This document shows, piece after piece, positions 46,700 through 56,700 of a DNA stretch of 64,000 nt. Each line of letters begins with the position of its first letter. The stretch's first letter is position 1. The DNA is from Selaginella moellendorffii. Taxonomy: Eukaryota; Streptophyta; Lycopodiopsida; Selaginellales; Selaginellaceae. The stretch spans positions 191,670 through 255,669 of the forward strand of contig NW_003314293.1 in NCBI RefSeq assembly GCF_000143415.4, in the 5' to 3' direction. Made by a program: the position numbers and the translations under genes. Below the pieces are notes generated by a model. It was not told the DNA's origin. It saw only the letters and a program-made list of their open reading frames with translations, and made no database searches.

Positions 46700-47560
46700 T
46701 GAGAATTCTATATTATTTGTTAATGACTTGATATTTTGGCATTTACATTTTCAATATCACCTTAAGGATGGTCTTTTTTATTTTGTAGGGATAGATCTTG
46801 ATTATCATTTACAACTGATGGTGTTTTTGATCTTTATTCCACACTTTTTCCATGCTTACCATGATTTTCTTATTCTAAGTAGGCATATAGGACATCATTA
46901 TATGACTAAGAAACTGCACAAGTTTTTTTATTAGCCAAAGATGCAATATGATGTTATTCAGTATATGTATAGCTGCATTTGGTGCCAAACTGGTAATACT
47001 CCCCTTCGTGCTGTAAAAGGATAATTGGAGTCAATTACAATTTCCCGTCTATTTGAGTTGGTGGCATTTGGGACATTTTCCACGATCGACTGTTGCCAAT
47101 GAGTATGTTATTATTGCTTCTAATTACTTGACTTATTAGGTGGAAGTTGATGCTCTTACTAGCACTTTTACAACTACTGTTGGATACTTCCTCCTCAATT
47201 GAGTGGTGTTTCAGCAATCTTGTTCGGAGCAGATTCTTTCGGATAATGGTCCTACATTTATGGCTAAGGCATTTTATGTTTTGACATCTTAGTTGGGGAT
47301 ATGCCACACTTTCATGAGTGTTTATCATCCACAGTTAGAGAATTTGGTGGAACGGCTCGTTTGGATATTCAAAAGGATGATGTGAATTTTCAATATTCGG
47401 ATTGGGATGGTTATTTGTCGTCTTTTCAATATATATATATCATAGGTGTGTAGAGTCCTATTGGTGCTTCACCATATAAACTTCTATATGGTCATGATCC
47501 AATATTACTAATGGAATTGGGTTTATCTTTGTGATTGCCACAAGCTGTTGATGCTAGATC
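46700..47560 (+). pseudogene. integrase remnant of the second Gypsy element
   Basis: An HHCC-like zinc finger can be read in pieces: FFHAYHDFL, RHIGHH and SCIWCQTGN (about 46840-47000). After further stops come SDNGPTFMAKAF-like (about 47240-47275) and VYHPQLEN-like (about 47322-47345) blocks of the catalytic core. Confidence 0.65.
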
Positions 47561-48007
47561 GTGGAATTAGTATTTGATGAGCATTCTTCTATTAATCTAA
47601 GTAGTGTTTACAAAACATCTAGGTTGCATATAAGTAGGACAACAATAACATTACAACTCCTGTCATCATCCATTTGCAAAGTATAAAGTGGATGATTTAG
47701 TGTTAGTCTATTTTCTCCATCTTATGGTACATGGTTTATTTAAGGGGTTCCTTGCTTAATGGAAAGGACTGTATCGAGTGTTGCGGCAAGTTAGATCATA
47801 AGTTTATGAAGTTCGACATAACATACAATAGGCCAATCCTCTAAAAATTATGCATATGCAATAGTTAAAACATTTCATACAAAGGAATTAAAAACACTTA
47901 ATACCACCTATAGATCCATCGATACCTCTTCTTGATGTTCCTCTAGATCTTGGCTCATCTATAAGAAAACCTTAATGGTCCTACATTATTTTGAGTGGAA
48001 GGGATGA

Positions 48008-48125
48008 TGTAAGGTCCAAATGTATGGCTATGATACCATATATTAATATTAGTATGTGAGATTTTAGTAATATTAATATATTGGGATTTTAGTATGATTT
48101 TAATTTAAACCACTCACTCTTATAT
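48008..48125 (+). repeat. right LTR of the second Gypsy element (collinear part)
   Basis: Starts TGTAAGGTCCAAATG directly after the polypurine tract. Collinear with the left LTR up to ACCACTCACTCTTATATA. The following bases (about 48130-48230) match 42790-42845 only as reverse complement. Confidence 0.7.
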
Positions 48126-48240
48126 ATTACTTTCACTATGTGAATGCATAAAATATGAAAGGGGAATACAAGAAATGTGCTTATCAATTAGCCCAAAAAC
48201 CTTAGTTTAGTAGCAACCATAAAGGTTCAAATATAATCCC

Positions 48241-48567
48241 TCTTAATACATATATTTGGTACCCACCTGCTGACGTGCCTGACACGTGGCGCGCACACGA
48301 GATTCTGATCGAGAAATTTGGCTATGGCTTCCAGTGGCGCTTTGTGCTCCGTTTAAATCTGGCCCTTGGCGGCGCTCTGGCCGCCTGCCCGTGCGCGGCG
48401 AGTGATGTGAGGCGATGCAATAGCGCTTGCCGGGCTTCGCGCAACAAGAGATAGTAGCTGGTGCTTCCTAGGTCTCGTGGGTCTGCGCGATCCCTTTCTT
48501 TTCTCTCTTTCTTCTCGCGGCTCTAAGTGGATTTCCAGGACACTAGGGTTGCGATCGATCGCTGGGC
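48241..48567 (+). promoter_or_regulatory. promoter and 5' UTR of the RRP1-like gene
   Basis: The sequence becomes GC-rich at the right edge of the transposon block. A CACGTG G-box at about 48283-48288 lies close to a TGACGTG motif. A TAGGGTT telo-box-like motif (48544-48550) lies 18 bp before the ATG. Telo-boxes are common at plant ribosome-biogenesis genes. Motifs are visible; function is inferred. Confidence 0.5.
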
Positions 48568-50289
48568 ATGGCAGCCGATGTTCTTGGTGGAGGTATTCTC
48601 GATTTGGGCGATCGCGGCTGGGCAGCTCAAGCTCCTCCACTGTCACACTCACAGGTAGGCAAGGTAGGCTGTAGCCAGGAAGTGGAAAAAGTAGTGGATG
48701 GCGCCATTGAAAAAATTTGGAGGGTGGAAGATCGCGATCAAACTCCAGACTCTTCGCGGGAAGAGCCAAAACTAGATCCAGAGAACCAAGCACAGGTTGA
48801 TTTTACCAGTGAACAGTCGCTGCTAGAGATTTCTTTGCCGAGGAACCTCTCGTCCCCGGACAAGGCTGTGAGGACCAAGGCTCTGGAAGCTCTTGGAAAA
48901 TGGCTGGCTTCGTGCTCCATGGTGGAGGAGCGGTGCCTCGTTAGGATCTGGCAGAGCATTTTCTATTGCATCTGGTCGACGTCCAAGGCCTTGGAACAGG
49001 GTGAGCTGATAAGAAACGTAGCGACCATCGTCGGGAGCTTGAGTCCGGACGTGGCCATCCTCGCGTTCAAGGTGCTGCTCTCGACCATGATCGTGGAATG
49101 GAGCGGCATCGAGAAAAAGAAGCTGGAGAAGTTCCGGCTGCTGCTCCAGATCTGCTTGAGCCAGATGTTTGAGGTGCTGGAGAGTCACGGCTGGAGCGAA
49201 GAACTCATCTCCAAGTTCTCCGAGGCTTTTGGCGAGCGGAGCTTGATGGAGAGCCAGGCACAGGGCGTCAATCTCTTCTTGGCGCAGGCTTTCGTGGAGG
49301 AGCTGCGCAGCCGCATCCCTCCATCGTCGGAGGTGCTGAGGATCCTCCTCGAGCCATTCGTCGCGGTGTTTGCAACGTCCACGGACAAGACGGTGCTCCA
49401 GAGGGTGAGAGACACGGTTTTCCTACAGCTCCTCCAGGAGGCTCGCAAAACAGTGAAGGTAGAGAATGGTGGCGAGGAGTCAAAGAAGTGCCTGGGATCT
49501 CTTGTCCTCGGTCTTCCACTCGCGGGGAAGTTCTTTGAGCTCTCGGCGGAGCCATCGTTGGGGGCGATCAACAAGAAGTTCCTCCAGCAGCTCTGCGAAG
49601 ACTTTAGCAGATCGGAGGGAGGCGTCTCCTCGCCGGCGATGGGGATGCTCAAGCCGGCCGTGACTCCGCCACCAAAGGTGGTGGTGGCGGAGGAGCTGGC
49701 GGAGCCGGCAAGCCTTTCCGTGAATGGAAGGAAGCGGAAGAGGATCACCGGCGAGGCGGTAGTGTTCCAGTCGCGAAGAGTCCTGAGAAGCGAGTTAAAG
49801 CTTGCGCTCCAGAGCAGCGACAGCGATCCAGAGGACAGCCCAAGGAGTAGTCCGAGGAGGAGCCCGAGACGATCGCGGAGCCCGAGCCCGAGCTTAAGTC
49901 CGAGACGAGCGTCACCCAGGAGGAGAGGCGGCAGCGACGAGCAGCCCGCACAGTCGGAGAAGGAGGTGGAATCGACGTCGGTGTCGGGCGACGAAGATCT
50001 AAGCAGTGGAGGAGGAAAGAAGGTCCGGTTTGCGCTCAAGAACAATCTCGTGTGGTCTCCACGGCGGCCTCTCCCGCCGGCGTGGGTGAGAGTTCCTCCG
50101 TGTGCCGCGCCGCGAGGAAGCGCCATGAAGCCGGGCGTTCTTCCAGGTCCCATTGCCGATCCTCCTCCGCCCAAGCAGAGGAGGACGAAGGAGAGGAAGC
50201 ACAGGGGCAAGAAGAAGGCGCCGGGGGTGGGACCGCCATCGCCATCGTCGTCCGGGAAGAAATCGAAGAAAGCGAGGAAACGGGCGTGA
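48568..50289 (+). CDS. RRP1: ribosomal RNA processing protein 1 homolog (RRP1/NOP52)
   Basis: Nucleolar protein of the Nop52 family, needed in yeast and animals for maturation of large-subunit rRNA precursors (27S/ITS1 processing). One uninterrupted 573-codon frame. The Nop52 core spans roughly residues 80-310. It contains PDKAVRTKALEALGKWL, CLVRIWQSIFYCIWSTSK, a paired-helix segment with KKKLEKFRLLLQICLSQMF, VNLFLAQAFVEELRSRIPPSS, and a segment with LGLPLAGKFFELS. The tail after residue 390 is rich in Ser, Arg, Pro and Lys and ends GKKSKKARKRA, a typical nucleolar targeting tail. The ATG at 48568 (MAADVLGGG) is the first in frame and is preceded by a telo-box-like motif. The lack of introns is unusual beside its neighbours and could reflect retroposition or intron loss. 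Confidence 0.9.
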   Translation: MAADVLGGGILDLGDRGWAAQAPPLSHSQVGKVGCSQEVEKVVDGAIEKIWRVEDRDQTPDSSREEPKLDPENQAQVDFTSEQSLLEISLPRNLSSPDKAVRTKALEALGKWLASCSMVEERCLVRIWQSIFYCIWSTSKALEQGELIRNVATIVGSLSPDVAILAFKVLLSTMIVEWSGIEKKKLEKFRLLLQICLSQMFEVLESHGWSEELISKFSEAFGERSLMESQAQGVNLFLAQAFVEELRSRIPPSSEVLRILLEPFVAVFATSTDKTVLQRVRDTVFLQLLQEARKTVKVENGGEESKKCLGSLVLGLPLAGKFFELSAEPSLGAINKKFLQQLCEDFSRSEGGVSSPAMGMLKPAVTPPPKVVVAEELAEPASLSVNGRKRKRITGEAVVFQSRRVLRSELKLALQSSDSDPEDSPRSSPRRSPRRSRSPSPSLSPRRASPRRRGGSDEQPAQSEKEVESTSVSGDEDLSSGGGKKVRFALKNNLVWSPRRPLPPAWVRVPPCAAPRGSAMKPGVLPGPIADPPPPKQRRTKERKHRGKKKAPGVGPPSPSSSGKKSKKARKRA

Positions 50290-50390
50290 GCTTTGTTATA
50301 TGTTTTGTACATTCGAATGAAGAACCCTAAAACACGAATTCAAATGTTAGGGCTGACGTGAACGCTATAAAAACAGAATTTGAAGATTTT

Positions 50391-50857
50391 TTATCGGGAG
50401 GATTTCTTGAGGCGGAAGAAGAGGCGATTCGCGATACCAGTGCCCGCGCAGCGCACGCAGCTGATCTTTCCCCGGCCTTGGCATAGCGAGCACTTCTCGA
50501 GCGGCGATCCAGTGAAGAGCCCACCTGAAAATCAACGCTTGAGAGATTTGCAATTCGAGTTTTGCGCGAGCCTGCCTTGTTTGCCGCGGGCCTTGCACAT
50601 TAGGCAGAGCTGCAATCGCCAATTCAACACAAGGAGAATCAAATCCCAGTCGAACAAGAAAAAGGAGAAGATCACTCAACATTGTAGCCAGTTCCCAAAC
50701 ATTCCTTGCATTTCTTGGGTTTAATTCGCACCTAGGTAGAAAGCAAGAGAACTCAATGGGAACAAAGGAATCCCCTGGCACGAACCATCGATAGGAGCCA
50801 TCGCGGATTTCTTGCTAGCGTTGTGGCCGCGAATTGCAATGCAAAGATGGTCGCCAT
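50391..50857 (-). CDS. small DnaJ-type (CxxCxGxG) zinc-finger protein
   Basis: Four short exons on the minus strand (50786-50857, 50681-50731, 50576-50609, 50391-50524) splice in frame to a 96-residue protein. It starts MATIFALQFAATTLARNPRW, a plausible organelle-targeting sequence, and then has four cysteine repeats: CKECLGTG, CLMCKARG, CSLCQGRG and CVRCAGTG. This is the two-zinc DnaJ cysteine-rich domain found in small plastid assembly factors such as BSD2 and LQY1. Those hold unfolded client proteins or have disulfide activity. There is no J domain. Repeat 2 lacks the first Gly. The basic tail RLFFRLKKSSR is short. Intron 3 (50525-50575) uses a GC-AG pair and intron lengths are 51-71 bp. 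The protein spans exons too short to stand out as ORFs. Organelle location is inferred. Confidence 0.78.
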
Positions 50858-51017
50858 GACCGCCCATCCCGGATCATCCATCCCCTGTTCTAAACTTTAG
50901 GCTTCTAGCATTGTAATTCATGTTTTGGCCGGATCGATTACGCAAAACTCTTCGAAGTTTATCCTGCTCGATCGATTCTTGCTTTGTTCTTGCCTGGATT
51001 GAAGTTCTTCGATTCAC

Positions 51018-52634
51018 TCACGGCTCTAACAATTGCATCCCAGTATCTGGGAGATCCGGGCAAGCCATGGCGCCGCCACCACTCTCTCTCGCACTCAAGC
51101 TAAATCCATCCTCCCGGCACGACAGCTTCTTCGATGGCGCAAAGTGGAAGCAAGGATCACTGGAAACGCTGGGCCAGCAAGGATCATCCCGCCAAGGCTT
51201 GAGGAAGTACGGAGTTAATCCCGCCAGGCCCTGGGCCGTATAGCCAAACGTGGACATGTGACTCGTCAGCAACACGTCAGCAAGGCTCAGCGACCAAATG
51301 TCCACGAGGGCCCTCTGCTGGTGGTCCACGTCATCGCGCTGCTCCTCGTCAGCACCCAGCGTCACGAGCTCGAATCTCTGCCCCGTCTGGGACTCCACGT
51401 CGCGCAGGCTCGCGTTGAGCTTGGCGGCGTGCTCGCCCACCAGGGACGCGACGTAGACCGCGATGTAATCGTCGCTGGCGATGGATTTGTTCTTGGATTC
51501 CAGGAACTCGTCGATCTCGATCGGGCAGAGGCCGGATTTGGATCGAATGCAGCGCGGCACCGATGCGTCGTAGTAGTCGCGGTAGTCGCCCTTGGATTCG
51601 CGGAGCTGGACCGCGATTCTTCTCGATGCGCCTCGGAATTTCACGCTGTGGAGCGACTGGATGGATCCCCAGACCTCGTCGCTAGGGTTGAGCAGGAAGC
51701 CGGCTAGATTGTGGAAGACACGGCGCTCCGGGAAGATCGCCTCGAGGATTGGGCGCAGGGATGGATTGAGGAAGAATCCCGCCGCGAAGTACTGGTTGCT
51801 GTTCCGGAAATTCAAGACTGGGATGTTCCTGACCGATGCCATGGCGGACGGGCAGACGAGGAATCGGTGTTCTTCCGGCTTGGTGTTGGCGGAGAAGACG
51901 ATCGGGAGGACGGGCTGGGAGCGGCACACGTCGGATCGAGAGAGGTGGCCGCGGCAGCGCGCATAGAAATCCGGGAAAGAGATGGATTGATCGTCCTTGA
52001 GGGAGAGGCCGCGCGGGAGCTTCCAGTGTGAATCGATGAAGGGCTCGCAGAAGAGGCGATCCCAGGAGGGAGATTCTTCGAGGAGGAGGACCCGCTGGGA
52101 GAGGATCGCGTAGAGGAATGTGGAGACGAGGGACATGAGCTTGTTGCCCAGGCCGAAGGTACAGCTCCACACGATGTAGCGGCACTGGCTGGGATTCGTG
52201 ATCTTGGCGGTGTTCTTGGCGATGATGTGGTGGAGATTGTCGTGGTCGCGCGCGACGCAGGCGCTGTGCATTGTCGAGTAGCGATCGAGCAGCGCCTGGA
52301 GCGCCGGCGATCGATCCGTCGCGTACCTATGAAGCGATGCTCCATTCTCACTCTTGAATTTGCAAGAATTCCTTGGAGGAGGATCGCGATTCTTGGGCGC
52401 GGCCAGGATTTTGAGCTGCTCGTCCATGGCCGCGAGGATTTTGCACACGCCGCCCTCGCCCGGGCTGGCGACTGTGGCGCATGATCTCAATCCTCGCCGG
52501 AGCTGCTCTGGAAATGTGGCGTCCAGGGATTTGCTCCAGTTTTTGGCGCTCGAATTCCGCGAATTCGCTGCATCGCAGGGCGAGAAGACGAGAATTCCAA
52601 TGAATACTGGCAGCCAGAATTTCTTGAGATCCAT
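51018..52634 (-). CDS. xyloglucan-type fucosyltransferase, GT37 family
   Basis: Golgi type II membrane enzyme of plant family GT37, whose best-known member FUT1 adds alpha-1,2-fucose from GDP-fucose to xyloglucan galactose; other members fucosylate arabinogalactan proteins. Single exon of 538 codons (AtFUT1 about 558). A hydrophobic anchor follows the start (FWLPVFIGILVFS, residues 6-18). The donor-site region begins WSCTFGLGNKLMSLVSTFLY, close to the GG.GN.....S.FLYA motif. Further blocks are RVLLLEESPSWDRLFCEPF, HWKLPRG, QYFAAGFFLNPSLRPIL, the RIAVQLRESKGDY block (GT37 arginine motif), and ADVLLTSHMSTFGYTAQGLAGLTPYFL near the C-terminus, written here as consecutive motifs. Which acceptor it uses cannot be told from sequence alone. 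Confidence 0.9.
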   Translation of the reverse strand: MDLKKFWLPVFIGILVFSPCDAANSRNSSAKNWSKSLDATFPEQLRRGLRSCATVASPGEGGVCKILAAMDEQLKILAAPKNRDPPPRNSCKFKSENGASLHRYATDRSPALQALLDRYSTMHSACVARDHDNLHHIIAKNTAKITNPSQCRYIVWSCTFGLGNKLMSLVSTFLYAILSQRVLLLEESPSWDRLFCEPFIDSHWKLPRGLSLKDDQSISFPDFYARCRGHLSRSDVCRSQPVLPIVFSANTKPEEHRFLVCPSAMASVRNIPVLNFRNSNQYFAAGFFLNPSLRPILEAIFPERRVFHNLAGFLLNPSDEVWGSIQSLHSVKFRGASRRIAVQLRESKGDYRDYYDASVPRCIRSKSGLCPIEIDEFLESKNKSIASDDYIAVYVASLVGEHAAKLNASLRDVESQTGQRFELVTLGADEEQRDDVDHQQRALVDIWSLSLADVLLTSHMSTFGYTAQGLAGLTPYFLKPWRDDPCWPSVSSDPCFHFAPSKKLSCREDGFSLSARESGGGAMACPDLPDTGMQLLEP

Positions 52635-52679
52635 GAGAGGGGAAAGAACACTTTTTTTCTACTAGTGTCGGCTGTCAAG

Positions 52680-52991
52680 AAATTTTAGGAGTGCCAAGAA
52701 TGATAATCCCTCACCCTCTAACTGTCCCACCAAGTGATTCATGTGATCCAAATAATTATAAATTCTTTGGCATATCCTTATTTTGCTTAACTTTAATTTT
52801 TTAGGGTTTATGCATGCTTTGGACAAAAAAGTTTTAGTCAATGCAAAACGAAGTCAATGACAATAAAGACTTCCGTTGACTACCATTGCCTTTGAGCTCA
52901 ACTCATTAAGTTGGGCTCAATTTTGCCGAACAAGTCTTTGAAAGCAAAGCACAAAACTAGTTTGGAACTGGTCAACTTACAAATGTGCCTG
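52680..52991. other. spacer between two minus-strand genes, with a transposon-end-like relic
   Basis: No gene. At about 52893-52925 GAGCTCAACTCATTAAGTTG and GGGCTCAATTTT resemble the GAGTTGAGCTC units of the Mutator-like terminal repeats at 22382-22409. It may be a small relic of the same transposon family, but the similarity is short. Confidence 0.35.
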
Positions 52992-53614
52992 CTACACTGC
53001 TAGCCTCCATCTTCCTTTGGCCCGTCTACGCCTGATAATCCGTCTCCCCGCTGGAGTCCTCATCCTGCGCCAAACAAAACTTGGCTTTGATCCGCGAGAA
53101 AGTGACTGGGTACTTCACTCACCTCACGAGAAATCCATGAGTCCTTTTCCGCTTCTTGTTGTTTGGCTGATAAGTCCTCTTGGGCATCATGATCATCGAG
53201 CTAGGAATGACAAATCCGAAAAGAAAAAGAGATTCTCAAACTAAAACCGAAGAGAAAGAACAGCGATTACCTCTCGTCGGCATCCAAGATCTCGGGGCAT
53301 TTCACTGTCACATTCCAGGCCTATAGTCTCTACAATGCAAGTAATTCTTGAAGCGTACCCTCATCGTGAGCTGACCATGGCGCTGGACCGTTTGCAGGCC
53401 AGGGCAAAGGCAATCCCACGGGAATCAACAGAGCTAGGTCGTCGGATGGAGCTCCAAACCCCTGCATTGCATTCCACGGCGCGTCTGGACTTTGGCGCCC
53501 TTGCACTGCCCTCCACACCTGATGATCCTCACACAATGCCGCCCAGCGCCGCCCAAGAATCTGCCCGCCGCTCCGCCAGGGCGCCGCGCGATTCATCACT
53601 TGCCGCCAGGCCAT
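52992..53614 (-). CDS. ribosomal protein bL34, mitochondrial type
   Basis: Large-subunit ribosomal protein bL34. Four exons on the minus strand (53359-53614, 53271-53304, 53123-53200, 52992-53064) splice in frame to 146 residues, stop TAG at 52992-52994. The C-terminal third is the nearly universal bL34 sequence: [19 protein letters not shown], then [20 protein letters not shown] and a final WRLAV. The long N-terminal extension ([18 protein letters not shown]...) is rich in Arg, Ala and Trp and poor in acids at its start, as expected of a mitochondrial presequence. A plastid location is possible. Three introns of 54-70 bp break it into pieces too short to be found as ORFs, except the first exon. 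It is transcribed divergently from the spastizin-like gene. Confidence 0.88.
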
Positions 53615-53737
53615 TCTTTCCCCTATTTTAGGGTTCTTGGAATTCTATTTGATGCAAAGATCCGTTTCTTCTTTAACTTATGTACTTTAATTTTTTAGTA
53701 TATTCTGTTACCCTTTAGGGTTTATGATCTTCTAGGC
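53615..53737. promoter_or_regulatory. 123-bp bidirectional promoter between bL34 and spastizin-like genes
   Basis: The two start codons are 123 bp apart and divergent. The interval contains TTTTAGGGTT (53626-53635) and TTTAGGGTTT (53714-53723), both telo-box motifs that in plants are typical of ribosomal-protein and translation genes. Each lies close to one of the two starts. Sharing of regulation is inferred. Confidence 0.7.
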
Positions 53738-56700
53738 ATGGAAGAGAATGGCGGAGGAGGAGCGATGGCGCTGATGGAATCCCGGCCCCGGGACCAACAG
53801 CAGAAGGAGGAGGGCGAGGATCGCGATGGCGAGGGTGATTTCCTGGCGACGGACGAGGAGCAGATCCTGGCTCGCGTCGCCGCGAATCATCTCTTCCTAG
53901 GTCAGTTTGAGGCGTTCCGGGCAGCGATCAAGACTCTGTCCGACAAGAATGCGATGGCCGCGATCGCATTGCTGCGGGCCGTGGTGGTTGTCGGTGGCCG
54001 CATGGCAGGTGTTTTGGTGGAATCGCCAGCGCAGCTCGCATGGATGTGTGTTTTGGAGTTGGAAGAACTGGACGGGACTTCCATCGCCGGCATCGAGCTC
54101 GTCAGGGAATTGGTGGAAATGCTCCTCCTGCTGGAGATGCTAGAAGGGAAAATCACTCTGGATGGTGCTGGGAAAAGGGAGATAGGTGATGGAACTTTAG
54201 GATCGAGTAGTAGTAGACAGGGCTGTGGTGTCGACGCGACGGGAGAGTGTGTAGATAGTGAAGCGGCGAGTCGAGTGATAGACGCGGGGTTTTCGCACGA
54301 TATCACCTTTTTTTTCCTCGGACGATTGGAGGGGCTGCTTGGTTCTTCGCAGCAGGGCCGTGTAAATTCTGGTTTTAGCGCAGAGCAGCTGGAGAAGTTG
54401 GAGAGCTGGGTCGAGTGTTACACCGTCGCTCAGCCTGAGACGATGGCTGCGATTTGTAGAAATATTCGAAGACAGAGCGAGCTTGATGAGGAGTTCCGCG
54501 GGGATGGTTTCGGTTTTATCTTTCTTCAGCAGGTGCAGCTTGTTCATTTGAAGCGCATCAAAGAGTTTGTCGATCGAGGGGAACTAGAAAAAGGGATTTC
54601 CCACTTGAAGTACCTGGACGAGCGTTGTGGAGTCCCGGAGGCTGACTTCAGGTGAATCTATGCATTGATTGTAAATCATTGTTTGAGTTGTTCTGGTTCT
54701 GGCAGCGAAGTTGTATCGCTACTAGGTGACCGGTGCGTTGTGGCTGACAAGAAAAGGCTGTTCTCCTTGGCTTATGAAGGCATTCTTTCTTCTGGTAGCA
54801 CCCGATTGCTAAGTGTGTTGGAGGTAAGTCTTCGTGCTAACGCGACTTTCTGGCTCATCCTCGTCTGGTTTGCTGCTTCCAGGCTTCCCGGGATAAGCCT
54901 ATTCAGGCTGAACAGGAAGTTCAAGGTGTTATTCCACGTCCATTTTGGAGTTTGCATCAGCAACATGAAGCCTTGCAGCAACAGAATGTGTCAACGGCCG
55001 AGACAGTATTACGGGAGTTCATGCGAAACGCTTTTCATTATTCTCGGGCGAAAGGAGAGCACGTCCTTGAGACAGCTACTAAGATTGCTCTGGATGCCAT
55101 CAGGACGTCTCAACTCGAGCTTGCGGCAGATGTATGTATGCTTCCAGCCATTGTATCGTTTCTTACTGCATCCCTCCGCATTCCTTCGCATTGCACACAG
55201 GTAGACAGACAGATAGATTCTAATAACCTCATAAGCCTGAGTTTGATTTGTATGGGACTGTTTGGGCAGGCTCTTGTAATAAGTAATGTGTATGTGTTTT
55301 CCTCTTCAGGTTCTTGTTCCGTTTCCTAGGCTTCGCCCATTAGTTGCGGCCATGGGTTGGAACCTCTTGACGTGCAACACAACCGGCCGTCGTAATATGA
55401 TGGAAACTCTTTGGTATTCGGAATCGAAACTCGGTAAAGGCTTTCCTACCTCAGGAAAGCTTGTCCATGAAGTAAGTTCTCTTCGACCGTGTAAAACGTT
55501 TTGCTGAGTTGCATTCCTTGCAGGTTTCGTGCATTGAAGACCTGTGTGATCGACTTTGCTACAACTTGGAAGTGGCGTATTTTGTAGCACAAGTAAAATC
55601 CGGCTCAAGAAATGAGTTTGAAGGGCCTCGCTTGCTAAAGAGTGAATCAACAGTACCGTCGGACAGTTTTGCAGCAAATCTTGTTCTTGAACGTCTTGCT
55701 GATGAGTCCCCACTTCGTGTAAGTTCATCCATTAAAACTCTTGCTAATGAACGAACAAGCGGGCTGTAGGTTATCTTCGATATGATACCGAATCTAAGAT
55801 TGCGAGATGCGGTAAATTTGTTGAAACTTCAGCCGGTTTCTTCATCTCTGGATTTGATGCATAGGTATGACGTCCGAGGTTTTGCGTCATCTGTTTGCTA
55901 ACGTTCGGTCTTAAAAGGCATAATGATTTGGAACTTCTATATATGCATTATGCTCTTCAGGCTACAGCAGTAGCAATGATAGCAGTGACAGCAGAAGATA
56001 AAATTAAGACGGCGGGCTTGACATCGTTGAGTGAGCTTCAGCAACATCTCGAAGCGATAAAAACTCCAGTCCGCCGAGTAAGTGGAGAAATGAACTGTGG
56101 TGTATATTAACTTGTATTTGTTTTCAGCTCTGGATGCTCGGTATGATCGTCACATTCCTTCAAATGGAGGAGGAGCACGTTTTGGAAGACATGCCTATTG
56201 AGGAGGCTTTACAGTCGCTAGACACTTCTCAACGATTAATTGAGGACCGTGAACAACTTGTCATGCTTTTTGTGAGGCGCACGCTGGAAATACTGCATCG
56301 CTATCTCCCTCCCTCGGGTTTCAGTTTGGCTTATGGGAAAGCCAAACTTGATCCGGAATGGAGGGAGTGCTGGGAGAACGAGCGCCTCAAAATAAGCCGT
56401 TTTGTCGAGGACTGGAACTGGCGCTTGCTAGTGGTTGAAAGACTGATTTTGCGTCCTGAAGAACAACTGTCGTGGAAATCAGCTCTTGGTATTCTTCACT
56501 CCGCACCTCTTTCACTTCTAAACATGTAAGTTGCTTGGTTCTTTCTTTCTTTCTTTCTTTTCTTTTGTTTTTTGCTAATCCTTTCCCATTCGGGTCTCTA
56601 GGTGCATTTTGAGATCTGAATATGACTTAGCTAAGGATGCAGTCCAGCGGTACTCGCTTACGCTTGAAAATAATGTGCTACTGCATTTGGCTGAATGGCT

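Larger units (their letters stand above)
42679..48125 (+). mobile_element. second Ty3/Gypsy retrotransposon, degenerate, plus strand
   Basis: Left LTR begins TGTGAGGTCCAAGTGTATGG at 42679 and the right LTR TGTAAGGTCCAAATGTATGG at 48008. The right one is preceded by a polypurine tract (GTGGAAGGGATGA, about 47995-48007), confirming plus orientation. Gag, RT, RNase H (duplicated) and integrase remnants follow in the usual order with many stops. The sequence is more decayed than the 13-18 kb element. The right end is uncertain because the 3' part of the right LTR appears inverted. Confidence 0.82.

Noticed and set aside
49185-50312. 375-codon minus-strand ORF opposite the RRP1-like gene
   Set aside because: It is the antisense shadow of a GC-rich coding exon. 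It has no family features, and the plus strand encodes a clear Nop52 protein.
51812-52351. 179-codon minus-frame ORF rich in Ser/Pro overlapping the fucosyltransferase
   Set aside because: It lies in another frame of the GT37 gene and is low complexity.
53335-53631. 98-codon plus-strand ORF upstream of the spastizin-like gene
   Set aside because: It overlaps exon 1 of bL34 on the opposite strand. The spliced minus-strand gene has a conserved product.
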